A DNA stretch of 64,000 bases, taken from positions 17,566,001 through 17,630,000 of the forward strand of contig NC_079880.1 of the NCBI RefSeq assembly GCF_029227915.1, given 5' to 3'. Positions 11,884 to 20,361 of the stretch are shown piece by piece; position 1 is the first letter of the stretch; each line of letters starts with the position of its first letter. The position numbers were made by a program, and so were the translations under genes. The notes beneath the pieces are model-generated. The model did not search any database, was not told the DNA's origin, and saw nothing but the letters and a program-made list of their open reading frames with translations. The DNA comes from Hydractinia symbiolongicarpus (taxonomy: Eukaryota > Cnidaria > Hydrozoa > Anthoathecata > Hydractiniidae).

Positions 11884-12155
11884 ATGACGAGTAAAGTAAC
11901 ACCTCACATGACAAGCAACATAACTCCGAAAGAGAAGGAAATTTTAGATATGCTCTACGAGACTGTCGTAGATCTAACTTTCACCTTTGCTTATGCTCTG
12001 GCAGGTAAGAAATTCAAGGCATTGCACGCCCGTCTGCCAAAATGGACATGAACGACGTGATGAAGATGGTTGCATACTTTGCCGCGGGCAGAGCTAGTCG
12101 CGAAATGGCGGAAAAAAAGGGGTGGATTCTCGCAAGTATAGTCCCGAAACAATAA
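11884..12155 (+). pseudogene. Small element protein, one frameshift
   Basis: ATG at 11884, four bases after the previous stop. It encodes a short helical protein (TPKEKEILDMLYETVVDLTF). One base change near 12020 shifts the frame, and the other frame continues with MDMNDVMKMVAYFAAGRASREMAEKKG to a TAA at 12153. That stop abuts the next ATG. It is about 90 codons in all. Function unknown. Confidence 0.45.
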
Positions 12156-12505
12156 ATGATTGATATAGCGAGAATTTGTAAAGAAATTAGAGGGTCTCAA
12201 CAGGACGAGTTTTACCTACGCCTCTATGCCTTGTTTTGTAAAGACCTTGTACACCCATCAAGATACCCTTTTTTAACCTCGCACCCTGCCCTGTCTCTCA
12301 GGAAAAGGCGCGACTCGTTGAGAGATATCGCAAAGTATTACGATACCTAGAGGGTAAGATAGTGTTTGATCCTCTACCCCTCGTATACAAGACCACGTAC
12401 TGCCCCGCCTGTCAGGGGTTTTTAGTCAACAAACACGGCGGTGCGTGAATTTGTACCAATTGCCTTTCCACGATCCCAAAAATACATAAAAAACAGGACG
12501 TTTAA
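12156..12505 (+). pseudogene. Small zinc-ribbon-like protein of the element, broken
   Basis: ATG at 12156 directly follows the previous TAA. The N-terminal half (MIDIARICKEIRGSQQDEF) is helical. A frameshift near 12297 is followed by a basic helix and TTYCPACQGFLVNKHGG. An in-frame TGA then separates this CPAC knuckle from a second one, ICTNC, before the final TAA at 12503. Two CxxC pairs about 15 residues apart look like a zinc ribbon, split by the stop. A role in late transcription or DNA binding would be typical of viral ribbons but is unproven. Confidence 0.5.
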
Positions 12506-12509
12506 TAAA

Positions 12510-12770
12510 ATGATAGACGTTGTGAAGGAACGTGTCCTGGACCTGCTTGAAAATGAGTACAAACGTCACTATTACAACATAGTCATATTATGCCTTACTA
12601 TACAGTGGAACAGCACCTACCTTGAGAGAGCCTCACTTTGGAAGGATGACTATGTGTTCCTGATAAACCCCAAGAATGAACTCTTTGAATGGATTCAACA
12701 ATTGTCCTCGTTGCTGGCAGGTGAAATGACGTTGTTCATTGTTGACGATATGATACCTGTCTTCTTATAG
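12510..12770 (+). pseudogene. Packaging-ATPase fragment (FtsK/HerA-like), truncated
   Basis: ATG at 12510, four bases after the previous stop. It contains YYNIVILCLTIQWNSTYLER, then LFEWIQQLSSLLAG and a Walker B-like MTLFIVDDM (hydrophobic stretch ending DD). I recognise this as the kind of genome-packaging ATPase found in Polinton-type elements. No Walker A loop (GxxxxGKS/T) is visible upstream. The protein ends four residues after the DD, where antisense zinc-repeat sequence begins at about 12770; everything C-terminal (sensor and arginine-finger region) is missing. So the gene is dead at both ends. Confidence in the family is moderate. Confidence 0.5.
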
Positions 12771-13263
12771 TCTTTGCAACGAGATCTCATCCTTTGATGA
12801 GGGCAGATGCTTCCACCTCCACAGTCTTTGCATTGAGACCTCACCCTTTGATGGGGACATATGCTTTCACCCCCACAGTCTTTGCACCTTGATCTCCTTT
12901 TTGATGTTCGAAAATACCTCCACCTCCACATTCCTTGCACCGAGATCTTATATTTTGATGTTCGCAAATGCTTCCACCCCCGCAGTCTTTGCATTGAAAC
13001 CTCAACCTTTGATGAAGGCAAATTTGATTTCCCCCATAGTCTTTGCAACAGGCCCTCTGTTTTTGATGGTGGCAATTCTGACTTCCTCCACAGTCTTTGT
13101 AATAGGCCCTCCGCCTTTTATAAGGACACATGCTGCGATCTTTTGACGCTTGATTAATATCGAGGCATTTGATGCACGTTTTTGTCAGTTTCCCCCTCCA
13201 CCTCTTGAAATTTTCTAGAGTTAAAACTTGTTTACATTTTGAGCAGCTGTTGGTTCCCTCCAT
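12695..13263 (-). pseudogene. Cys/His zinc-repeat protein, HNH-endonuclease paralogue, one frameshift, cut off
   Basis: Start at 13263 (MEGTNSCSKCKQVL), matching the start of the HNH gene at 10136. A first finger (SCSKC, TCIKC) is followed by about eight copies of a 20-residue unit of the form C-x2-CGG-x-x-I-C-x-H-Q-x3-R. Spacing is regular at 60 bp, so the DNA is also a tandem repeat. One frameshift lies near 12900. The repeats stop at about 12772 and the frame then reads antisense through the ATPase fragment to 12695; no HNH core follows. Similar repeats precede HNH domains in some large DNA viruses. This copy looks like an inserted, incomplete homing-type gene. Confidence 0.65.
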
Positions 13264-13274
13264 ATTGATTTGTA

Positions 13275-13291
13275 TTTGCCATAAGGGCAAA
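13275..13291 (-). terminator. Short hairpin 17 nt beyond the capsid-gene stop
   Basis: TTTGCC and GGCAAA with a 5-base loop lie just 3' (minus strand) of the capsid stop at 13308. It also overlaps the leader of the zinc-repeat gene. Weak alone, but its position fits the other cluster-end hairpins. Confidence 0.35.
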
Positions 13292-13307
13292 CATAAATTG
13301 CGGTCTA

Positions 13308-14571
13308 CTAGTACTCCACAGAGTGAAACCTACCATCTAAGATATTCAGCTGGGTATCTTGAAGCAAGTACACGTAGCACCGTATATCTCTAGTTCCGTC
13401 GGCTTTCTCGGTCATGTGTAACGAAATGCCGTCACTCAACCGTTGTAGGGGTCTTCCAGACCCGTGCAGGGTATAATCAGGAGAGGCTCTGAAATCGATA
13501 AACAACGCGTACCTCTCGTTAAAAAACTGGCCAATCGTGACGTTAGAGTCATGGCTGCCGAAGAGGTTCACAATTTGTTCCAGATGGTCTTTCGGAAGCA
13601 TCGCGTGTGAGTGCAGATCGTTGGGCTCATCCTCAACAGTGATGCTTATTTTTTTAATCTTGGGGTTGTAGAACACCTCGTTGACACCGGAGTGGGCCTT
13701 TACTTTTGAAGGGTCCACGAAGAGTAGCAGGATACCCTTTAGACCCTTTTCAGGGGTATCGATTTGAAGATTATAGCTTTTCTTCATGGTAACCACTTTG
13801 CTACGGAGTATACGTTCATAGGGTAAAGCGAGACGACTATACCGTGACATCATGGCACTTGCGAGACCCTCGTGAGTGATCTTGTCAAACTCCAGCTATT
13901 GGTTATCTTGTACGCGGCATCCGCTGCCTTGGCTGCCGTGCTTCCAGAGGCTGCTGTACCTCTATTCGTGATGGCGTCGCTATGTGAGGCAAAATGCATT
14001 ACAAACTGCAATCTATCATACAGGCCGTGCGGATAAAAAGGGAGATCATTTGTAAGTTCGAACATCTTCCCTAAGGGTATACAAAAGGTATTATCATAAG
14101 CCGCGACGATTGTCTTCTCTTCTTCCGTCCCGACATGGTCCGTGGCTTTTACTTGGAGAGCGCGGATGGTACCTTCATTTGGGTTGATACCCTCTAAAAT
14201 TAGGTTATTGTCCCGATTAAATTTGGGTAACCACAAGTCCCGGTAGACTGCAAGCGTGTTGAAATCATTGATATTTTGCACCTCGTTACCGTTCAGAAAA
14301 TACGTAGGTCTCGCACCAGGCTTTTGCCGATATTCGAGACGATCGTGCGTTTTGTATTGGTAGCCGTCACTTCCAAGTCAAACAGTAGCTTGATACTCCC
14401 TGGAAAAATAACCTCATCCTATCGCATGTTGGGAATATGAGCATAGAGGTCCTCATTTTGATTAATCGTAGAGGGCGTGTTACTTATCTGGACGCGTTGC
14501 TTTCTCCCTTTGATACCAAAAAGCTGTTTCATTTCTGCGTAGGGATCCAATTTAGTTTCGAATGCACTCAT
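13308..14571 (-). pseudogene. Probable major capsid protein (double jelly-roll type), broken
   Basis: Start ATG at 14571 (MSAFETKLDPYAEMKQLFG); about 420 codons to the TAG at 13308. Segments such as LVRDLRIF, NDFNTLAVYRDLWLP, the DLPFYPHGLYDRLQF strand, FYNPKIKKI, FRASPDYTLHGSGR and a C-terminal YVYLLQDTQLNI fit the capsid family I know from cnidarian Polinton-type elements. Length suits a double jelly-roll protein. Lesions are an in-frame TAG near 14421 and frameshifts near 14290 and 13897. It is divergent from the gene at 14602, with 30 bases between starts. Fold assignment is from pattern memory; structure prediction would be decisive. Confidence 0.6.
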
Positions 14572-14601
14572 TTATATATATGGGGATTTGTTTCTAAATA
14601 A
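14572..14601. promoter_or_regulatory. 30-bp divergent promoter gap
   Basis: Only 30 bases separate the start codons of the capsid gene (minus) and the gene at 14602 (plus). The gap holds TTATATATAT near the capsid start and CTAAATAA next to the plus-strand ATG; CTAAATAA also precedes the ATG at 11884. It must contain whatever drives both genes, unless promoters lie in coding DNA. Confidence 0.4.
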
Positions 14602-15054
14602 ATGTCGAGGAACCCAGGATATGAACCAGATATTGAGGAGGAGGAGGGCCGTCCAGTTGATAGACCCGAAGATACCCCATCAACACCAAGGCCTTCAACG
14701 TCAAGAGAACAACAGGGTGTTCCAGGGGCTGGCCTTTCGGAGCAGAGGCAAGAAATACTAAAATCAAAGGTCGATAGCCTTTACGAACATCTTAGGGAGG
14801 AACTGGGGCTGCCCAATGTGGAACATTACGATTATTTTAGGGTGGAAAGGAATCAACTCATTGTCAAAGAAATAGTCAGAGGGAATAAAACTTTAAAGGA
14901 AATAGTGATTACAAATCTTGATGGTCAATTAAAAACTGTTAGTGAGATAAAAAGGTTGTTAGGTAGCAATTGTCTGCAAGCCCTAGGTTTTGAAGACTTT
15001 AAAACACCCAACAGAAGCAGGGCAGCGGCCCAGGCACTCGGGCAAGAGGTTTTA

Positions 15055-17165
15055 ATATTATTTTGGCAGTGTTGTTGAAAATAAAGGCATAAAGTCATCA
15101 AATATACAACCTTCAAGTAATGAAAACAGACCCAAAGATCAAATAAATTCGTTAATATATAAATATAAATCTCATCCTAGTGTAGAAAAAATAAGAAAAA
15201 GCGCAAAAAGCAGCACAAAATTTTCTTTTAAACAAACTGCATTTGAAGATGTTGAAAAATACATTCGAAAACTTGATCCAAAAAAGGCGCAGCAGAAAGA
15301 TGATATTCCTACTAACATCATCAAAGAAAACAGTGATACTTTTAGCCAATTCATTACTGAAAATTTTACTCAATCGTTAAAAAGTTCTGAATTTCCAACA
15401 TCTTTGAAAAACGCAGATATTACTCCTACACACAAGAAAGGACTGCGCACTGAAAAGGCGAACTATAGACCTGTAAGCGTCCTATCGAACATCTCAAAAA
15501 TCTATGAAAGATGCATGTATGACCAAATATACACCTTCTTCAAGCCATTATTTTCGAAACTTAAATTTGGTTTTCGCAAGGGGCACAGTTCACAACAATG
15601 CCTCATAAGTATGATTGAAAAATGGAAAAACAGTCTTGACAAAGGTGGCACATTTGGAACGCTTTTAACTGATTTGTCTAAGGCATTTGACTGCATACCA
15701 CACGAGCTCTTACTAGCAAACCTTCATGCATATGGCTTTGATATGAACTCTTTGCTGTTTATAAAATCGTACCTAATTGACAGGAAACAGCGAGTACGTA
15801 TAAATAACAATTATAGTACATGGACAAAAATAAAATACGGCGTACTGCAAGGATCAATTTTGGGTCCTTTGCTTTTCAATATATTTTTATGCGACCTTTT
15901 CCTTTTTGTCCCATATATGGACATTGTCAACTATGCTGATGATACAACCCCATTTTCAATAGGAAAGAATATCAATGAAGTTATTGAAAAGATTGAATAT
16001 GCAGCAATTATAATATTTACTTGGTTTGGAAATAACAGTATGAAAGCCAACCCAGAAAAATCACATTTTTTTATTAACAAAACTGATGTACGATTAAAAG
16101 TTTGTGATGAACTTCTAAACAATTCTCAAACTGAGAAACTGCTTGGTATAACCATAGACCACAAACTTTCTTTCGAGGAACATGTTAATCAGCTTTGTAA
16201 CAAGGCAGACCAGAAAGTTAGTGCGCTTGCAAGGTTATCTTCCTTAATGACATTAGACCAGCGAAAGCTGATTATTAATGCTTTTGTCACTAGTCATTTT
16301 TTGTACTGTCCATTAGTATGGATGTTTCACAGTCGTAAATTAAACAATAGGATAAACCATATACATGAAAGAGCACTAAGAATTATCTATCAAGACTATC
16401 AATCCTCATTTGAAGAGCTTTTATCAAAAAATGGGAGCGTTACAATTCACCAAACGAACTTACGCATCCTTGTTACTGAGCTGTATAAAGCTAAAACAAA
16501 AACAGGTCCAGAAATGTTGAATGAACTTTTTATTTTTCCTGAACCAGTGTATAATTTGAGGAAGGACAAACTCAAGAGTAACAAAATATTTTCAGTGAGA
16601 TATGGGATCGAAACACTGTCTAATGTTGGGTTAAAGCTTTGGAACTCTTTGCCTAACGAGTATCGGAACGCTGGTACTTTAATTGAGTTTAGAAACAAAA
16701 TAAGAAACTGGATTCCAAACCATTGTCCTTGCAGAATATGCAAAACTTTTATACCTGAATTAGGTTTTCTTTAGTTTCCCCGTTGTCTTCCTTTGTCAGT
16801 TGTGGAGCGGGAACTCAGTTAAACATGTCTTGCGGTGCGACGGTTTAAGTGGGGTGGTATCATATGAGGATATTCTAGCCTAATTATCTGGTTGCATATT
16901 ATTTTCTCTCGGCCCCCTGCCTGGAAAGTTTGACTGAGTTCCTGGAACCACCACTACATAGCCTTGACATATTATTGACATATTACTTATAATATTTAAA
17001 ATATTTAAAAAAATGGTATATACGGTATTCTTTATAGATTTTTTATATTTAGTTATTTATTGTTTATAATGTTTTTAAAGTTGACTTTAATTAGCCTCAG
17101 AGCTACATTTTCTTGTAAATTTGTCAACTATAAATAAATTAATAATAAAAAAAATAATAATAGGA
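15055..17165 (+). mobile_element. CR1-like LINE, 5'-truncated, inserted in the element
   Basis: The left boundary is about 15055, where the host gene frame gives way to LINE ORF2. The right boundary is an A/T-rich tail (AATAAATTAATAATAAAA) ending near 17165. Only the C-terminal part of ORF2 and the 3' untranslated region (16775-17165) are present. I could not find a clear target-site duplication. This is a different subfamily from copies A and B: the RT is similar in order but clearly diverged. Confidence 0.85.
15081..16774 (+). pseudogene. LINE reverse transcriptase (ORF2 fragment)
   Basis: Open from 15081 to the TAG at 16772 without a stop. The first methionine is at 15404, but similarity starts earlier (VEKYIRKLDPKKAQ and DDIPTNIIKE precede it). 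RT motifs in order are NYRPVSVLSNISKIYE, FGFRKGHSSQ, DLSKAFDCI, a changed [13 protein letters not shown] (Leu replaces the usual Pro of VPQGS), YADDTTP with both catalytic aspartates, and LGITIDHKLSF. The C-terminus has CPCRICK. The endonuclease domain is absent through 5' truncation. The frame is still open, so the insertion is fairly young relative to the host element. Confidence 0.88.
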
Positions 17166-17427
17166 AGCAGTTACAGGAGGAAGCGCTGGAGGTGCTGCAG
17201 GAGGAAGCGTCGCAGGAAAAGGGTTTGTAGAGAAGCAGCTGGAACGATTGGGAAAATTCCTGAAATACTTGGCAGCCAAGGCAGGTGCTGCATTACGCGG
17301 GATTATTGGTACATTTGTCTCGTTCTTTTTCACAGTAGTGGCAACAATTGTCGAATATGCAACCAAACACCTGTACATAGCAATCGCAGCCGCCGTTGCT
17401 TTTGTTGTGACCTATAGAAAAAAATAG

Positions 17428-17457
17428 GTTTAATATGTCGATGAAACACATTAGACC
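17428..17457. terminator. Hairpin filling the gap between two convergent stops
   Basis: The 30 bases between the plus-strand TAG (17425-17427) and the minus-strand TAA (17458-17460) form an imperfect hairpin. GGTTTAATATGT (17427-17438) pairs with ACACATTAGACC (17446-17457), with one mismatch if G-U pairing is allowed, around a 7-base loop. It could end both transcripts. Confidence 0.55.
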
Positions 17458-18648
17458 TTACCTTAGCAATATGTACGCAATGATGAGCCCTACTCCTGCC
17501 ATGATCAGCACTTTTTTGGTATCCTCATGTTGTTCCCCCTGTAGGGGTTGTTCAGGAGTATGCTTAGGAGGTGTAGTATGCTTAGGAGTATGCTTAGGGT
17601 GTGTAGTATATATAGGTGTTTTGATAGTATGCTTAGGAGGTGTAGTATATATAGGTGTTTTGATAGTATGCTTGGGGGTGCGGCTGCTGCATGCTTCACA
17701 ATAGGCTTGTTTTTCACGTCAACCTGGACCCCAACGTTTACGTTGGCAGGTGAGATCAAGATTTTGTTGTTATACCCCTCAATTTTACCAATACGCAGGT
17801 TCATATCAGAAGGTAGCATGTACACGCTGGGCATGACGGCAAAATTTAATGGAGTTGTGGCATACTGCAGCACTTTTTGAAATTGTGTTATGTCCTGCCC
17901 TACATTCTCCTCCCGCCGTACCACACTTTGAAATTTTTGCATCAGAATTTGCCTGGCTGTGTAGTTGTCAGACACAAAACCGAGTAGGTATGCCTTGGCC
18001 CCCGCCTGCGATCCAAGCAACAAGACAACGTAAACGTGGATACTTTCACTCAATTTTGCCAGACCTTCCGACGTGAGACCCTGGCTTGTCGGCATGATAA
18101 ACTTTGCATAGTCCCCATCAACCTGGGGCCACCATGAACCGTTGGTGAGTGATGACATGACAGCCTTGAATTTGTAGAGGCTATTGGGATCTGCACCATA
18201 CTCGCGACACTTGTGCGTATTCAGAGGTTGAGTAAAGATTTTTATACCGATGAAACCCGTCCTCATGCGGCATGGGTACCTTCATTCTTGCCAATATACG
18301 ACGCATGTGGTAATAGACGTGAAATTTGAAGATCGATTTGACAAGGGGTACGGAGCCTGTCATGTGCTTGGCGGAGATGCCTAATGCCGTGGTTGCGCAA
18401 TGGGTGGCGAAGTTAACCTGGATATTCCAGTAATCCAACGCCTGTCCCGTCCAACCCACTCTTGCGGGATCATTGAGGTAGGTTGTTGGGATTTTAATGG
18501 CATACTTGGTAAACTCGGGGAATACCACAGGAATATGTGATTCTGTGGACACGTACAGATCCTGATGCTCCAGGTTCTTTATACCAAGGGGCCATTCTCC
18601 CTTGTTGGATTTGTACTTTGCCTTGGGGTTGTACGAATACATGTTCAT
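17458..18648 (-). pseudogene. Tail-anchored structural-type protein of the element, two frameshifts
   Basis: ATG at 18648 (MNMYSYNPKAKYKSNKG). The first 130 residues include EWPLGIKNLEHQDLYV, VGWTGQALDYWNIQVNFATH and GISAKHMTG. A frameshift near 18260 is followed by KIFTQPLNTHKCREYGADP and GSWWPQVDGDYAKFIMP. After about residue 310 comes a low-complexity Pro/Lys/His/Thr linker made of a 13-codon repeat, entered through a second frameshift near 17690, and a C-terminal hydrophobic anchor (VLIMAGVGLIIAYILL). The gene is divergent from 18669 and convergent with 17427. I have seen this family with such elements but know no function; a minor virion protein is plausible. Confidence 0.5.
17590..17667. 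repeat. Two tandem 39-bp units inside the membrane-anchored gene
   Basis: Units at 17590-17628 and 17629-17667 differ at a couple of bases and are flanked by shorter partial copies (TATGCTTAGG) back to about 17560. 39 bp equals 13 codons, so copy-number change keeps the frame and lengthens the Pro/Thr/Lys linker. Confidence 0.75.
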
Positions 18649-18671
18649 CGTTTTGTTATAACAAAACGATG
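18646..18671. promoter_or_regulatory. 26-bp perfect palindrome holding both divergent start codons
   Basis: The left half CATCGTTTTGTTA is followed directly by its exact reverse complement. The outer three bases on each side are the ATG start codons of the minus gene (18648) and the plus gene (18669). The two coding regions therefore begin with mirror-image leaders only 20 bases apart. A shared operator or bidirectional initiator is inferred. Confidence 0.6.
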
Positions 18672-19321
18672 AAGCAACTCTACATTACCGACATTGAAAA
18701 GCCCACGATAATTGAGGATTACCTAGGACAGGATACTAGGATTGCCTTGAAATCCATTAGTATTCGACCAGCGACAACGAGTTTACCATCCGTAAGATAG
18801 GGCCTGCTCAGAGGGTTGCTAGAATTGAGATCATGGACGGTCTGTACAAGATCGAGGATCTGGCGACTATCGTCAAAAGTCAGACAGAGGAAAAAATCAA
18901 GCTGTTTGTCCTGAAAAATGGACTCTGCAGGCTCCGTGTCAGTGACGGGTACACAGTGGTGATTCACCGACAACTGCAAGAGCTCTTGGGCCTACCCTAC
19001 GATTCCAGTAAAAAATACTATACGAAGGGTGACTACAATGCAGTCTACAAGACTGACGTTTACATTCGGCTAAAACTCGTTTGCCCTCAGTTGGACGAAG
19101 ACGACTGCCTACTTGATGGTATAAAGTCCAAAATTCTCGCCTTGCTCCCCACCAAAGAGTTAAATGCCTGGGGAGATATGCTGACCTGGAGTTTTGATAC
19201 TCCAATTTACCTCCCCTCGAAAGGCTCCACGGATCGCCTCGAGTTTATGCTGACAGACGAACACCATCATGACAAAAATGTTTCGTTTACGGGAATTACG
19301 AAGCATTTACTCATAGAATAA
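18669..19321 (+). pseudogene. Penton-like/minor structural protein candidate, one frameshift
   Basis: ATG at 18669 (MKQLYITDIEKPTIIEDY). A frameshift near 18762 leads into a second frame that is open to the TAA at 19319. Visible features are HRQLQELLGLP, YIRLKLVCPQL, a LPTKELNAWGDMLTWSFDTP segment and IEFMLTDE-type ending (actually LEFMLTDEHHH). The pattern of a small beta-rich protein with a GD-x-SFDTP-Y strand and a terminal LxxxLTDE strand resembles the single-jelly-roll minor capsid family seen with Polinton-type elements. About 215 codons. Its stop abuts the next start, so it is probably co-transcribed with it. Assignment is tentative. Confidence 0.45.
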
Positions 19322-19941
19322 ATGAATGATGTGACCAATTTATATCCGAGTTTACCAAGTGCGCATGAGGACGATACTATCCACGACAGCCAGAAATATA
19401 GACTTGACAAGATCGGAGAGATTGAAAAATATCTGCGAAGTGAGATTAAAGAGCGGGACGGGCTTTCAAAAAAGTTATTGTGATCATGGATTACTGAGTG
19501 TGAGTATTATCACCTCGGGTGTCGGAATTGGAGCATTAGCCACTAGTCTGGGTGCTCCGCGTTGTATAGCGATGGGGGGTATTACAATAGCCATTGGGAA
19601 TAGGGCAAGCTGGTCTGCGGAACGCCTCAAAAAGGATTGGTGTAAAATCCAAGAAACATGAGAGTATCAGACTACTCGCTGTGTCGAAATTGAATTCCAT
19701 CGTTGATCTGGTTTCAAAAGCGGTGGAAAACGGGGTGATCAGTGACTGCAAGATTAGTCTCATTATGCAAGAAAAGCAACGGTATAGGCTATTAAAGGAA
19801 CAGATACGTCAACGGTTTAAACGACTTGTTGACGCCACCAACGAACGCGAACGTGCTCAGCTTGTAGTGAAAGGTAGGGAGGAAGGTAGAAATGACGTCG
19901 TAAAAAAACTTCAATCTGTGCAGTATGCCAGCGCTACCTAG
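19322..19941 (+). pseudogene. Coiled-coil/membrane protein of the element, frameshifted
   Basis: ATG at 19322 (MNDVTNLYPSLPSAHEDD), one base after the previous stop codon. Order: polar start; coiled-coil helix (KYRLDKIGEIEKYLRSEIKE); frameshift near 19475; a glycine-rich hydrophobic segment (IITSGVGIGALATSLGAP); a second shift near 19635; then a long charged coiled coil (SKLNSIVDLVSKAVENGVIS onwards) to the TAG at 19939. Proteins with this helix, Gly-rich hairpin, helix layout accompany Polinton-type elements in cnidarians, but no function is known to me. Confidence 0.5.
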
Positions 19942-19968
19942 AGTCTCCACCTGTTTACAAGCCTTAGT

Positions 19969-20001
19969 ATGTTTTGTAACCCATGTGGGGTTATAAAACA
20001 T
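19969..20001. terminator. Shared hairpin between convergent genes
   Basis: ATGTTTTGTAACCC (19969-19982) pairs with GGGTTATAAAACAT (19988-20001), 13 of 14 bases, with a 5-base loop. It lies 28 nt after the plus-strand stop and directly at the minus-strand stop (20002). It could serve both transcripts. Confidence 0.55.
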
Positions 20002-20329
20002 TTACTCATCACTCAGCAACCACTCGACTTTAAAGTCTTTATACCTACATTCCACAATATGTACCTGTGGGTAGTAGTCTTTACCCTGCACATACATCGA
20101 TGATATAGCCAGGATGGCACTGGCTTGGCAGTGTTTATCGTAGGGTACTTGCATACCGTGGAATTTAGTTGTGATGGCGTCCTTGTAGTGTTTGAGTTTG
20201 GCATTGATGTAACGCTCCTTTTTTCACGGGCTCCGTCCTCAAGTTTTGAGATATCAACTCCTCGACTTTGTTCCAAATTTGACGATACTTTTCAACCCAG
20301 TCGGGGTACTCTTCGAAATCAAGACTCAT
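20002..20329 (-). pseudogene. Small element protein, one frameshift
   Basis: ATG at 20329 (MSLDFEEYPDWVEKYRQIW), about 108 codons. The frame breaks near 20225 and the second frame continues with INAKLKHYKDAITTKFH, KDYYPQVHIVECRYKDF and an acidic LLSDE end. It is the outermost gene of the element on the right; only about 30 bases separate its start from satellite sequence. No known domain. Confidence 0.5.
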
Positions 20330-20361
20330 CGTTGGTACTGCACTGTGGGGACTCCATGTGG

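Larger units (their letters stand above)
14602..17427 (+). pseudogene. Element gene split by a LINE: Pro/Ser-rich N-terminus, C-terminal membrane segments
   Basis: ATG at 14602. The N-terminal part (14602 to about 15054) has an acidic, proline-rich start (PDIEEEEGRPVDRPEDTP), then a helical region (ILKSKVDSLYEHLREELGLP) and KTVSEIKRLLGSN. Reading then enters a LINE. After the LINE tail, from about 17165 to the TAG at 17425, an open frame resumes with a glycine/alanine-rich stretch (GGSAGGAAGGSVAGKG) and two hydrophobic segments (IIGTFVSFFFTVVATIV and LYIAIAAAVAFVVTY) ending YRKK. The two halves are probably one gene, since both face the same way and neither has its own other end. Function unknown; a minor capsid or membrane protein is possible. 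Confidence 0.5.
5637..20361. mobile_element. Decayed Polinton/Maverick-like (endogenous dsDNA-virus-like) element
   Basis: About 14.7 kb of tightly packed genes between two satellite blocks. It carries a family-B DNA polymerase, a probable double-jelly-roll capsid protein, an ATPase fragment with Walker B, an HNH endonuclease, and several structural-looking or small membrane proteins. Spacing is virus-like: stop and start codons abut at 12155/12156 and 19321/19322, and divergent starts are 20-30 bp apart. I found no retroviral-type integrase, no adenain-like protease and no convincing terminal inverted repeats, so the ends or those genes may be lost. Nearly every long gene has stops or frameshifts, so this copy is dead. 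A LINE inserted at 15.06-17.17 kb after the element arrived. Assignment rests on gene content. Confidence 0.8.

Noticed and set aside
17121-17417. Arg/Cys-rich plus-strand frame (RRKRWRCCRRKRRRK)
   Set aside because: It is the wrong frame over a Gly/Ala-rich membrane-protein tail that reads sensibly in the neighbouring frame.
5637-20361. Terminal inverted repeats for the Polinton-like element
   Set aside because: Comparing both ends gave only a GGAGTC match, no better than chance.
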